Positions 20,438-32,090 are shown, counted from the first letter of the stretch. The stretch: DNA of 64,000 bases from Okapia johnstoni (GCA_024291935.2 CM044315.1:79466385-79530384), one strand, 5' to 3'. The notes: generated from the letters alone by a model not told the origin. A program made the numbers and translations.

Positions 20438-20626
20438 GGGCTTCCCTGTGGTTTAGCTGGTAAAGAATCCACCTGCGATGCAGGAGACCTGGGTTTGATC
20501 CCTGGGTTAGGAAGATCCCCAGGAGAAGGGAAAGGCTACCCAGTCCAGTATTCTGGCCTGGAGACTTTCATGGACTGTATAGTCCATGGGAAAGCAAAGA
20601 GTCGGACACGACTGAGTGACTTTCAC
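20438..20626 (+). repeat. Bov-tA SINE
   Basis: Complete copy from ggcttccctgtggtttagc to gtcggacacgactgagtgac, directly joined to the truncated copy before it. Confidence 0.93.
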
Positions 20627-21539
20627 TATAGTATAAGTATGTCTCAACTATTGCACAGGATATACTTATGTTAAAAGTTATTTATTGTTTTTCTAGAATT
20701 CAAATTTACTTGAATGTCTTATATTTTTATTTGCTAGGTATAGCAACCCTATGTCTGAGGGAGTTCCCCATTCAGGCTGAACACAAGAACCTATCTCCCT
20801 TTGACACAAGATCACAGCTCTCCTGGATGCCCAGACTAGGTCAACGGAGAGCTCAGAGAAGGGAGTGATTCATCCCAGGTGTGTGTTTTGAGGAGTGGAA
20901 AGAGAGAAGGCTTAACCAAAGAAACAAAATTTAAGATGTGCCTTAGAAAAATTCCAGGCAGAGAATGGGAGCAAAGGAATGAATGAATGAATGATTGAGC
21001 TGTGAGTTTCTTGTGCGGGGGACCATTTCTTAGTCATATTTTAATCTATAGACAATTGAAAAAAGACCTGGCATAGATTAGATTCTCAATGATGAAGCAA
21101 AATAGCGGAGAGAACGAAGGGAAGGCGGAGAGGTAGAAGTGAAGGGCTGATTGTCCCAGAAGCCAGATAACCTTTGCAGAACTGGGATGTCTGCTCTGGA
21201 GGCTTTGTGTGTGGCAGGCTTGGGTAGGGGTGGCTCTAGTCAGTGTGGCTAGGTCTCTGAGGAGGGAAGGGGTCTACTGATCATATGCCCTTGGAGCTGT
21301 GCCCCAGATGTTCAGGGAACAGCTGAAAGGCACTTCTGAGTAAAAGAAGCAGATGTGGCCCTGGTCTAGGAGTGGGGAGGTGAGGATTCTAGACTCATTC
21401 TATAACAATCTTCATTCAGCCAGAGAATCTCAGAGGTGAGTGAGACCCTAGAAATTCTGCAAGCCATTATCCTGATTTTACAGATGGGGAAACTGAGGCT
21501 CAGAACTGGGCAGGGACCCCTGTACTTGGCTCGTGGTCT

Positions 21540-21880
21540 CATTGCTTCATTTATTTATTCATTCATCAAATATTTATCAAACGATTATTCTATGTCATGT
21601 ATTATTCTAGGAGAAATGGGCTCAGAGATAAAGAAAACACAGTCTTGGCCTCAAGAAGATCACAAACCAGTGAGAAAACTGGAAAAGAAAGTCAGTGACT
21701 GTGGTCAATGCGGCCTTAGTCAGGGCTGAGGGAGGCAGGAATGGGTGCTTGTGGTGGTGGTGATGGGGGGAGCAGGAAGTGGCCAGAGGAGGGTGGTAAT
21801 GCTTGCTGGCATGGAGGATGACTAAGGGACAATTGACAAGGCTGTTGAAATCGAGCATTGAGGTAGGGGCTGGGACAGAA
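21540..21880 (-). repeat. L2 LINE fragment, inverted
   Basis: Antisense L2 3' text: ttcattcatcaaatatttat, cagtcttggcctcaagaag. A short (gaat)n run lies outside it at about 20978-20995. Confidence 0.55.
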
Positions 21881-22309
21881 GGGGGAAATGGTGAGAGAGG
21901 AGAATGGAGAAAGGTTAGGATCTAGGGCATGAGGTCAGAGCTGAGGTGGAAATATCGGGGTTTCAGCCCCCTCCACTTGGGGTACCATGTATGGTTCTTA
22001 GGGCAGCCAGAGCCCCAGTTCCTCCATCTCCACCTGGAAGCAGGCATCAGCATTCCCATATATCTGTGCTCAGTTCATCTGCTTTCCTGCCACAGGGATC
22101 TTCTACTTTTCCGAGCTTGGCCTCAGTTTCCCTATTGGGACAATGGACCCTCTTCCTGGCTCCCAACTTCAGGAAGAGCAGTCACAGGGATCAGCCTGGG
22201 GACCCCACAGCCTACGGCCTGCATCCCATCCCCATGTTCTCGGGGTGTCAGCATGGCAGGTGTCCGCATGGCCGTGGGCCCCCTGCTTCCCCTCCCCCAC
22301 TGTGTTCCC

Positions 22310-22510
22310 TATAATTTTATATTGAGACCTGTGGTCATGACGTGGGTTTTACTGCACTAACGACATGGCCTGCCCAGGTTTAATGACAAAATCCATACTC
22401 TGGCCCTGGGCCTGCTCCTCGTTTGCATAATTCCCAGAATACAGCTCCCTGAAGCTTTTGACCTGGGCCATTACAGTGGCCATAAAACGGGCCATAAAAC
22501 CGCTGGGGAT
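22310..22510. promoter_or_regulatory. Candidate conserved noncoding element
   Basis: Repeat-free block with an octamer-like tttgcat at 22422-22428 (gtttgcataattcc), a ggtttaatgac motif and two ccataaaac copies 12 bp apart (22480 and 22492) that match posterior HOX/CDX-type cores. Confidence 0.5.
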
Positions 22511-23019
22511 GGCCCAGAGGAGGGGGCTGTGGTCCTTTGGGGGTGGGAAGGCACTCTTCAACCCCCTACTCTTCCGAGGCATCCTCGAGCTCTCCTTCCA
22601 CAATTCCCAGAATCTGGGAAGTCCGTCTCAGACTGGAGAGGCCTCCAGAAATCCTTAGTCCAGCTGCCTGTCTGATGCAGGAATCCCTTCTCCAACACTG
22701 CTGCCAGCATCACAGGTAGGCAGACCAGCCCAGCAGGGGCAGGCTGTCAGAAAGCATCTTCTCCTTGAGTATTCTTCACTCCAGCCCTTGCCCCCCCACC
22801 CCTGAGCCCACCAAAGCTCTCAGCCACAGGTGGGTCCAGGTCAGACGCACCTAGGTTGAATCCCATTCCCTCTTCAGGAAGCCTAGCTCCCCAGGGAGGT
22901 CAGGAGCCAGGCTGAGCAGCATCGTGGGGAGACGTGGGCAGCATGAGGGGCTGGGGACAGGGACTGGGACGGGCTGTCAGTGCTAAAGATGATGAATGGG
23001 GGAGGTGAGGCGGGAGGCC

Positions 23020-23290
23020 GGGTGTTATCGGCAGTGGATGGCGGTGCGGGCACTCGCCGCTTCTGCTAATCCCCGGGCGCTGCCTCAGCCCTTGCACTGA
23101 TAACGAGGAAATGGGACTGACAACAATTTTTAGCTGAGAGATTCTTCACCAAAATGCCAGGCGGCCGGAGGTCTGACAGCGCCTGATTGAGTGTGTGAGT
23201 GTGTCGAGGGGGAGGCGCGCAGCCCCCTCCCCTCCCATGCAAAGATGGATCGCTCATTCCGCCTCCCGTCCACATTCATTACCGCACCTC
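23020..23290. promoter_or_regulatory. Candidate conserved noncoding element
   Basis: Includes ggtgttatcggcagtggatg, ttctgctaatccccgg, cactgataacgaggaaatg, gacaacaatttttagctg and ctgacagcgcctgattgag. CpGs are retained and no repeat is recognisable. Confidence 0.4.
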
Positions 23291-24156
23291 CCTCCCGCCA
23301 CCCCACCGCAGCCGCTGTGCCTGCCACCTCCACTTCTCTGCCTGCCACAGGTATCCCCCCAGCAAGAGGAGAAAGGGCAGCAGAGGGGCCTGGCACTACC
23401 CACAGCCTCACACAGGGCACTGCAGACTCAGGGAGCAGAGAGTCAGGGCTAAGACAGGCCCTGCCTGGAGGCTCCCTAGGGGTGGGACTTCCAGAGGGTC
23501 CCTTCCCCTTTCTGGGGTACCTCCCCACCAGAAAACAGCCAGGCTCCACCAGAAAGTGACCGCCTCTGGTTGTGAGTGGGGACAGGCCTGCTGAGGAGCA
23601 GCCCGCCAGACAAATAGCTTTTCCCTTGCCTGGGCCAGGCCAGGGCCAGTCCAGGCCTCAAGCCTTGGATCAAGGCCTCAGGTACCTGGGGTCCCAGATC
23701 AGCCCTCTGCTGCCCTCCTCTGTTGGGAACTGCTGGCCACTGGGAGCAGGCAGCTCAGGGGCTGGGCTGCTACTTCTCTGCCATCTTTCCCGTCATCCAT
23801 GGTGAGGCCTGGTGCAGAACTGGGCCCTGGAGGATGAGGGTCTCATTCAAAGAGAAAGCCCACCCTTCCTCGATCACTAACCCACGTCCTGCCCTGCAAC
23901 TCCCCGCCCTGCGATTGCCTCTCCAGCTTGGCCCATTTGGTTTTGTCCCAGTTCTGTTGCCTGTGGGTTCCATTCTTTCCTCTCTGCTTGTTTAAGGAGC
24001 AAACCCCAACCTCATCATCTTTTCTCCACAGACCACAAAAGGCAGAGTTTGACTGCCTGGTGTCTGATTTAAGAATGGGGAGGGTTAAAATGAGGGGGAG
24101 ACTAACTCTAATGATACATGGCAATAGAGGCTGGAACTTTCAGGAGTATCTATGTG

Positions 24157-24361
24157 GGGCTTCCCCAGTAGTCCAGTGGTTAGGAATCTGCCTTCCAATG
24201 TAGGGAACGTGGGTTCGATCCCTGGTGGGGGAACTAAGATCCCATATACCTTGGGGCAATGAAGCCCGCCAGCCACAACTACAGAACCCACACGCTGCTG
24301 CGAAGGATCGGTGTGTGCCACAACTAAGATGTGACACAGTCAAATAAATAAATAATAAAAA
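24157..24361 (+). repeat. CHR-type tRNA-related SINE
   Basis: ggggcttccccagtagtcc, gtgggttcgatccctggtg, gggggaactaagatccc and an aaataaataaataat tail. Confidence 0.9.
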
Positions 24362-24365
24362 GAGT

Positions 24366-24403
24366 ACGTGTGTATATACACATGTGTTTGTATATACACA
24401 CGT
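24366..24403. repeat. Perfect 15-bp inverted repeat in TG/TATA DNA
   Basis: Arms 24366-24380 (acgtgtgtatataca) and 24389-24403 are exact reverse complements around an 8-nt loop. It lies at the tail of a SINE, so it is probably a microsatellite derivative. Confidence 0.8.
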
Positions 24404-24469
24404 GTGTCCTGCCCTTCCCCTCTTGCAGTCCCAGCAGAAGGGCTTCCACTTCCCAATGACCAAGTGTCT

Positions 24470-24640
24470 TTGAGCAGGATTGCCTCTTACTAGCTGTGAG
24501 GCCTTGGGCAAATCACTTAACACTTCTGAGTCTGAGATTCTTCTTGAAACAAGGATGATAATAACTTACTCAGCACCTTTGTGAGGTTCTAGTTAAATCA
24601 AGGCTGTGTGCAAGAGATGAGTCACCATTATCTCTAGTAA
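24470..24640 (+). repeat. MIR SINE
   Basis: ttactagctgtgaggccttg, ggcaaatcacttaacacttc and gaggttctagttaaatca in MIR order. Confidence 0.85.
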
Positions 24641-24874
24641 GACCCTGGCACAGTTTTGCTGTTTGTGTCTGTATCTACCCCATCCTGACTCCAGATTGGC
24701 CTTGCTCTGTATTCAGCCTCCTTCCCTGCTATGATCAAGATTGTGTACCACTCAGTAGGCACTTTGGGCCTTTCAGCTTCCATGGAGCTACTTCTTCATA
24801 TCCATCCATACCCACATTCTATTTACTTGTTTTTTTATCAATATAACCATTCATCCATTTATACATTATCTGCC

Positions 24875-25130
24875 CACTAATAATAATAACTGTTTATGGA
24901 GGGTTACTATATGTTAGGCTACAGGTTAATGCTGCATATATTTTATTTCCTTTAATCTTTACAACAATCCTGTGAGGTAAGTATAATTATCTATCTGTAT
25001 CTTATTGATGAGGAAAATGGAGCTCAGAACAATGAAATGACAGAGCTGGAAGGTTCAAAGCAGAGATTTAAATCTAGATCTGTTTGACTCCAAAGCCAGT
25101 GCTCTTAACCACTGCACAATACCTGGCTAC
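24875..25130 (-). repeat. MIR SINE, inverted, nearly full length
   Basis: ctttacaacaatcctgtgag, cttattgatgaggaaaatgg, ccagtgctcttaaccactgc: the full antisense MIR series. Confidence 0.9.
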
Positions 25131-25159
25131 CTACCTACCTATCCAATCACCTAGGTAAT

Positions 25160-26380
25160 GATTCAATAATCATTGACAAATGTCAACTGAGTACCAAGAT
25201 GGGTCTGCTACAGTATGGATGCCATGCAATAATGAACACACACTCTCTGCCCTCAGGGAGGTTAGGCACTAATTGTAGATAGAGACATTCAACAAATATC
25301 TCCAGCATGGTCTTAGGACAAGGGAAGTACATGGAACTATGGGAGTAGACTATCTTTCCTGGGAGGTAAAAGAAGTGATTTTTAAGCAAAGCCTTGAAGG
25401 ATGAGTGGGAACCAGTTCAAGCGATGACAGTGGAGGAGTAGTGTTCTATAGTACATAGAAAACAGCATGTTTGAAGGTACAGGGAAAAAGCCTAAGTGAA
25501 GAACTAAAAAGGGTTCAATGTGGCTGGAGCAGAGAGCGAGGGGCAGAGTACTGAGAGCTGATGATAGAGAGGCCAGATCCCAGAGGACTTTCCACTATAT
25601 TAAGGATTTTGGCTTATTATTATTTTTTAACATACAGTGAGAAGTCATTGAAGAGTTTTAAGTAGGGGAGTGACATCTCAGACTTTCATCTTAAAAAGAT
25701 CATTCTAACTGCAAATCAGAGAAAGGTCTAAGGGGATAAGAGCAAGTGCAGGAAGGTCATCTAGGGGGTTATCTCACTAACTGAGGTGAGACATGATGGT
25801 GACCTGCTCTAGCGAGGTGATGTGGATGACAATGAGATGAACAGAAGCAGGTGGACTGGACATGAGGGTTCAAGGACAGAGAGGAATCAAGGATGGCTCC
25901 AACCTGTCTGACTGAACAGCAGCTAGGTGTTCAAGCTGCTAGGTGTTTACTGACTTGTGGAACAGGAGGAAGGGCAGTAGGCTTGATAAGGAAGAAAATG
26001 ATGAGCTCTGTTTTGGATGAACTTAGTTTGAGGAACGGTTAAGACATACCCCGTGAAAATGCTGAATAGGCACTATATGTGAGCCAGAGCTAGAAGGATA
26101 GAACTGGAAATGCTGACATGTAGATAAGGACTGAAATTCACCAGCACTGCATCCTCTGTGCCTTGAACAACATCTTGCACTGGTAAATACTCAACAGAAG
26201 TTTTAAGAGTAGGTGACATCACCTAGGGCGAGAGGGCACAGTAAGGAGGCTGGAACAGAGCGCTGAGGAATTCCAACAGGTGGAGGAAGTTTTAGTCACT
26301 GACGACTAAGACAGAACAGCCAAGAGGAGGATGAAAACAAGGTGATGTCGTCAAAGGCAAGAAGGGAAGGGTTTTAAGGA
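25160..26380 (-). repeat. L2 LINE, long inverted fragment
   Basis: Antisense of the L2 reverse-transcriptase end: ttaaggattttggcttatt, agaagtcattgaagagtttt, aagtaggggagtgacatctc, aaaagatcattctaactgc, gaggaatcaaggatggctcc, gagctctgttttggatgaac. It reads through stops; no intact frame. Confidence 0.8.
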
Positions 26381-26589
26381 GTGGGGAGCACTATCCATAG
26401 GGTTTCATGCTGCTGAGAGGTTAAGAACACAAGGCATGCAAAGTGTCCCCTCCGCCCATCAAGTCCACAGTACAACCATCTACCCCACCTCATCCAGCCA
26501 AGCCATCACTCTCCCCTCTCACTCATCTGCCTCCTCCTCCTCGTCTCTCCAGAAAGCCGTGATTGGTGCCTCTGGAGCGTGGGACAGGA

Positions 26590-26910
26590 AGAGTTAACCT
26601 GCTGACAGACGGCATTTTTTACCTCCAGTCAATATGAACAAGGCCCCAAGACTATGATTCCAAACATCTGGATTTCATCAATATGTGATCTGTCATCGTA
26701 TATTGGCATTCCCCAGTCCCCGCGCCAGAGCAATGCGGCTGGTTTTATTAATACGTCAAATACATTATCCGTGTAATACACTTGTCTGGCTGGGGCCTCC
26801 CGCTGGGGCGGGGCGGTGGATTTGAATGTATGATGAATCAGTTTGCATTACATGTTCGTAAGTCATCATTTGTCAGGATTAATAGGCATCCCTGGTTGAG
26901 GGGGTGGGGG
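26590..26910. promoter_or_regulatory. Candidate conserved noncoding element
   Basis: Abrupt repeat-free block with ccagtcaatatgaacaagg, tttcatcaatatgtgatctg, ggttttattaatacgtcaa, acattatccgtgtaatacac, gatgaatcagtttgcattac and gtcaggattaataggcatcc. High density of ATTA cores and retained CpGs. Among the strongest enhancer-like texture in the window. Confidence 0.55.
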
Positions 26911-27149
26911 TGGGGCGGGCAGAGGAGAGACGTATATTTAGCTATGGCCCATCCTTATCTGCCAGTGCCCAAGGATGCCCTGAAAACAGCTCTGCACCCT
27001 CCTGCCCAGACCCCAGGGCAGTGGCTGGTGGTCTGGTGATATTTTTTAGCAGCTCCAGAGTCACTTGGAAGCAAAGAGGCCTATCTGTCTCTGCTTTGGG
27101 CTTGCCATGCAACCAAAAAGGGTATGGCAGGGACCGTTTGCATGGATTG

Positions 27150-27590
27150 GCTAACTCTTGCTCATCCTTTAAGACTCTGAATTCTTTCTTCTAAGGAGCC
27201 TTTCCTGACTCCTCCAGACTGCACTAGATGCCTCCTCTGTGTTCCCATAGTTTCCTGTGCTACCTCTGGTCACACAGTGTTATGGTTGCCTATCATGTGT
27301 CTGTCACTCTCTTTAGACTGTAAATTTCTCATGGGCAGGGAATAACTTGTTTATTGCTATAGTCCCAGAAGATCCCCTGGAGAAGGGAATGGCAACCCAC
27401 TTCAGTATTCTTGCCTGGAGAATCCCATGGACAGAGGAACCTGGAGGGCTATAGTCCATGGGGTTGCAGAGTCTGACATGACTAACACTTTCAACTTTCA
27501 GTATCTTGCAGAGGGCATAACCCAAAGTAAGAGGATATTAGTAGTGTAAGTAGAAACAAATATATATTCCTTGAATGAATGAATAAGTAA
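27150..27590 (+). repeat. L2 LINE 3' end, split by a SINE
   Basis: tcatcctttaagactctgaa, ggagcctttcctgactcctc, gactgtaaatttctcatggg, then a tail after the SINE (tccttgaatgaatgaataag). Confidence 0.75.
27368..27502 (+). repeat. Bov-tA SINE, 5'-truncated
   Basis: gaagatcccctggagaaggg to ccatggggttgcagagtctg, inserted in the L2 end. Confidence 0.88.
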
Positions 27591-29099
27591 TTGTTGACCT
27601 TGCTAAACCCCCAGAAGATGCGGATGTTAGCTGGGAGATGTTGTGGAGGTTTTATCTGGTTCCTTGCCTCTACCTTGCCCCTGGTCTGATCATCTCTCTA
27701 TTGTACATGATCTTCTTCACTTGTTCCTCTTCCTGCCATAGGTAAGACTCCCTCATAGCACCATGTTGCTTACAGGTGACATACAAACTCAGGATCCACA
27801 GGGTTGACAAGTTCATGCCCACATGCCCTTGCCGTCTGCTCTTTGCTCTACTCTGCTGGTGGAAACCCAGATTGGTATTGCCCACTCCATATGGCCTCCT
27901 GCCACCTCCAGGTTCTTGTGAAACTGGAGCCTGGCTGGTGCCCTGGCCCCTATTGTGATGGATACTGTTTACTGTCTGTAGCAATGGAGGGGGTCTGGAT
28001 TGAGCCAGGTATGGCTCTTGGGGGGCCAGTAGCCAACATTTGCAAGACAGCCGGGTGGAGGTCAGCCTGTGGGTAGTTGAGGCTCACACTTGGGCTGTAG
28101 CTGGAGCCAAGGACTCTGGGCCAAGGCACAGTCAAGCTCACTGAGTCTTGGGCTTGGACCCTAAACCCTTGACCCTGTGAGCCTTTGCTCCACCCAAGTG
28201 CAACAGCCAGCCTGTTTAGAGGCTGTCAGGGCTTCAGGGGTCACAGTTATTTCACACCACTGAACTTGGCTGCCCCAGACACAACTGCAGCCTCTCTCCT
28301 CTTAGCTAACTTCCCCTCCTCCCTTAGCTAATCACTTCCAGACAGTGCCCTGTGCTGGGCCAGGCCTGTGGTGGGTGGGGCAGGTGGGCCTCCCAGAGTT
28401 CCCTGGGATTAGGCTTTATCATAAACTGCAGAAAAGAGCCCAATTCAGGGAAACATCCACATATGGACATGCACAAATATCCTCTCAAATGTCTGGACAC
28501 ACACATGCGCGCGTGAGCACTGGCACCTCCAGGTGCTCAGATAAGTGTGGGTATTTGTTCCCATCTAGATAAATGCATGCGAGCACAGGCATATATGCAA
28601 GTGTAGACTGAGTCCACCTCGACACTCCCTGGCATGTCCACACACTTCACTCCCCTCCAGCATCTTACTTGCCATGGAGCCAAAATGTTAGGACTGGACT
28701 GTGTAAAGCAAAGTAAATCCAAGTGTGCTTTACCCCCTGCTGGCTCTGACTATGGGCTTATAAAAATGAAGTGGGAACCTCCGCAGCTGTGGGCAGTAAA
28801 TCCTGAACCGCAAGGAGGCCAGTGTTACCTGCTTTCTCAGCTCACGGGGGGAAGTTGGGGCACTGATTACAAGTGCCTGCAGGGTGGGACGGGCAGCAGG
28901 CCAGCTGCTTGGCCTCGGGCACTGCCTGCTAGTCCAGCCCTGGCCAGCTGTCTCCTACAGACCTGTGGGGTGCAGAGACCCAGAGCCCTGGTGGGGGCAG
29001 AGTGGAGGTGTGCAAAGACCAAGAGAGGAAGAGGGAAGTGGAAGAGGAGAAGGGCTGGGGTGGGCAGAGTGAGCAAGACAGCCACGTGCTGCTAAGGCT

Positions 29100-29240
29100 G
29101 AGGGGAGCCCTCGCATCTGGAGATCAATTAGCATCAATTACTGACTTCATTTAATTGTCGTCCAAGATGAATTTGTCATTTTTAGCTGGAAATTAATGGG
29201 AGACCTTCACCTCTCCCTGGCAGCAGCTGCAGAGCCAACA
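29100..29240. promoter_or_regulatory. Candidate conserved noncoding element, part 1 of cluster
   Basis: gatcaattagcatcaattac, cttcatttaattgtcgtcc, catttttagctggaaattaa. Several TAAT/ATTA cores in repeat-free DNA. Confidence 0.5.
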
Positions 29241-29429
29241 GCGGTCACCTCAGCCTCCTAGGAGCCCTGAATCCTGCTTGGGGTTGGGGCCAGGCGTGGG
29301 CAAGCAGCAGCAGGGCTTCTGCTCCCTGGGCAAGCTCTGGCCTGCCCCCCAGCCCACTCAGCCTGGCCCACTGCAGCTCAGGGCCATGGTGGGGGCCGCC
29401 GGGCCAGCGGAGCAGTCCTTTGCAGCCTC

Positions 29430-29720
29430 TGTCTTCGGCCAGAAATTAATTTGCTGGGCTGAGCATGTTTACCTTTTCCCAGCAAAGGCGAGACAGTAAA
29501 CAGCGGACCGGCGGCTGAAATTGAATTGATAACTGCATCATCGTGCCAGATAACGCCTAAAATAATACGCCGATAAGGAAATTCGATTTGATTTGCTGCT
29601 GCGCATCAGATTGGCCCCATCTGTAGCTGCCTGTAATCATTTTCAATTGCGTTGGGAAACCTTATTTGTCCTTAAATATTTCTGTCATTTTTCATTGCTG
29701 GCGACAGATCCTTGGGCAGG
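29430..29720. promoter_or_regulatory. Candidate conserved noncoding element, part 2 of cluster
   Basis: Very clean repeat-free stretch with three GATA-type cores (gataactgc, agataacgcc, cgataagg), ttcgatttgatttgctgc, ctgtaatcattttcaattgc and ccttaaatatttctgtc. CpGs are kept in an AT-rich setting. Confidence 0.6.
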
Positions 29721-29819
29721 TGGCAGGGGTGCGCTGCTTCTGTGGGCGCGGGGCGGCGGTCCGAGGAGGAGGGGTGGCGCGGACTTGCGCGGAAGGAGGC
29801 AGGGAGCGGGCAGCCGGGC

Positions 29820-29950
29820 GGTGACAGCTGTTCCTCCAATCAATCACACTGTCGACAGGGAGGGACGACTGGCTGGCAGAAATTGAGTTTGCCTCACAGG
29901 GGACGATTGAGCAAATTAATAGCCCATTAGCCAAGCAGTGACCTGAGAAA
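29820..29950. promoter_or_regulatory. Candidate conserved noncoding element, part 3 of cluster
   Basis: gttcctccaatcaatcacac, ggcagaaattgagtttgcc, gacgattgagcaaattaat and agcccattagccaagcag; separated from part 2 by a G+C-rich spacer. Confidence 0.5.
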
Positions 29951-30289
29951 TGAAGGTGCAGGGGTTCCTGCTCACTCAGGCCGGCTGGGGTGGGGCAGGT
30001 CAGGAGGAGGGTTTGGGGAGGAGAGAACTGGGGAGGAGGTGTGGGAAGAGGAGGGAGGGGTGTGAGGATGGGATGGAGAACAGATGGGCAGGACATGGAC
30101 TGTGGAGTAGATGGTGCTGGAGGAGCGATGTCAAGTCAGGGAGATGGGCGAGAGATGCAGACGGTCCTAGGAGAGATGCTGGGAAGGGAGGGAGCAGAGA
30201 GGGCTCTTGATCATGTTCCTACCATGCCCTCTGGGACCGAGTACCTTGGCAAGAAACTCCTCTGCATCCTTGCTCCCTAGATGCTCCCG

Positions 30290-31560
30290 TTACGTCCTCT
30301 CTTCACTTTCCTGGAAACCTGGAAACATCACTTATATTCCCTGGTGACATCACTTCCCTGTAGTCCTCTCCAACTCCAGGTTCCTCAGGGCAGGAGGTGG
30401 GGTCAGTGTCTCCCTTAGCGCCCACTGCTGCTTTCAGACCACTGCTTCTCCACCCAATGGACTCTGAGGGCAAGGACCATCCTGCACCCCTCATTGCTGT
30501 TATCCACCTTCTCCATATCTGCCTAGGACTTTGACACTCACCTGTCACCTAGGTGACACCTGCCCTGATCTTGTCAGCTCCTGTTGTTTTTTCCTGTATT
30601 CCACATCCTCCTGGAGGACCTTGACAACAACCAAAATTGTTCTGTGAAAGAACTCCCTCACCCCCAGCCCTCTCATGGCCTTGGACCCACCCATCACACT
30701 TGATTCTCTCTCTCTCCTCCTCCCATCTCCCCAGACCACTTACTCATGGCTTTTAGCCTGGACCCCAGGGCGCGTCACTTCAACACCCTCTTGCCAACAT
30801 ACTCAACCTCCTTGTTTCCTCTGCCTTCTCCACAACCCAGCTATTCTCCTCTCTGTTTCAGACATGCAGGCGGCTAAACGCAGCTGGGGAGAATCACAAA
30901 ACCACGCAGAGATGTGCCAATAAAAATTCACAGTTTCCAATCTCAGCACTGCTAAGCAATCCTTTTCCATGCCCTTGGTCAGCTCTGTCTCTCCTTTTCC
31001 ACAGAGACAATCCAATAATATTTTATTATTTTGAGTCCCCCTCCCCACCTTCTGTCCCTCTGTCTTACTAGGTGGTCGTACTGCCTATTTCACTCAGAGA
31101 TTTGAAGTCCTTAGGCATGAATTCTCTCAACTTCCAGACCCAAAATGCACTTCCTTATTTCCTTTCAGTTTCAGCGGAAGAGGTAGTCACCCTCCTGTTT
31201 TTGCTTAATCTCTTCTCCTGGACTTAGAATCCCATTCCTCCCATTCCCTGGGGAAGCTGTCCTGTTCTCCCTTCTCTCCTGCATCCTCCGCCTTCCCTTC
31301 TCATGCTTCCCTCCATCAGCATGTACACCCTGTCTCCCCCATTACAACAATATCAACAGCATCCTCCCATCTCTTCCACGTGGTCCCTTGTAGCTAATGC
31401 CCTTTCTTTCCACTTTCCTTTTCACCCAAGATGCTCTGACACTCCTTTCTCTCCCGAACACTTCTGAACTCATGGCAGTCTGGTTTCCACCCCTACCACC
31501 CTACTCTCAATCAATCTGTTCTCAGTCAGATAGATCCTCAATGGTCACCATTTGCCAAAT
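30290..31560 (+). repeat. L2-like LINE fragments
   Basis: CT-rich decayed LINE text. The end resembles the L2 reverse-transcriptase region (ggcagtctggtttccacccc, aatggtcaccatttgccaaa). Family assignment is moderate only. Confidence 0.45.
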
Positions 31561-31574
31561 ATGATGGAACTGCA

Positions 31575-31865
31575 GCTATATCCATTCATTAATTTGATAA
31601 ACATGTATTGTTTTCCATGTGTTAGGCATTACACCAAGGTCTAAGGAAACCATGAAATCTGTGTCTTTATGGAGCTTGCAAGCGGGAAGCATGTAATAAA
31701 ATAATTATACAAGTACTGTAACATGGAAGTTGTATGAAAGAGAGGTGAACAGGGTCATGTGAGCCTATAAAATGGGGATTTGCCCTGCTCAGAGGAATCC
31801 AGAAAGGTTTCCCTGAAGAACTGACACAAGCTGAGATGTGATGGATAAGTAGGAATTGAATGGAT
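31575..31865 (-). repeat. L2 LINE 3' fragment, inverted
   Basis: tccattcattaatttgataa, ttaggcattacaccaagg, ccagaaaggtttccctgaag. Confidence 0.65.
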
Positions 31866-31879
31866 GAGGAGGGAGGGAA

Positions 31880-32090
31880 GTGATAACACTAATCAAATGC
31901 TTACTCTGTGCCAAGCACTGTAGTATTCCTCTCTTTCCTTCATTTTATAAATGAGGACACAGAGGTGTAAGAAGTTCTGTAACTTGCCATGGGTACCTGG
32001 TAAGTGGTGGTGCTGGGGTTTCCACTCAGGCAGTGCAATAGTGGAGCCCATGCTCTCTACCACTCTCCTTCCCCTGATGTTAGCTATCAT
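31880..32090 (-). repeat. MIR SINE, inverted
   Basis: aaatgcttactctgtgccaa, ttataaatgaggacacagag, gtaacttgccatgggtacc. Confidence 0.85.

Larger units (their letters stand above)
20176..20750 (+). mobile_element. Foldback (palindromic) DNA element interrupted by SINEs
   Basis: The outer end tagggttgccagat (20176) is mirrored by atagcaaccct at 20750. Internally, 20194-20239 and 20271-20320 form near-perfect inverted arms (34-nt section with two mismatches plus an exact 14-nt section) around a loop of about 31 nt. Two Bov-tA copies sit between the hairpin and the right end. I recognise the termini as a common mammalian palindromic MITE but cannot give the family name with certainty. Confidence 0.7.

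Noticed and set aside
20321..20626. tRNA gene-like A and B boxes
   Set aside because: These belong to tRNA-derived Bov-tA SINEs; no cloverleaf or functional tRNA is present. The same applies to the CHR-type SINEs.
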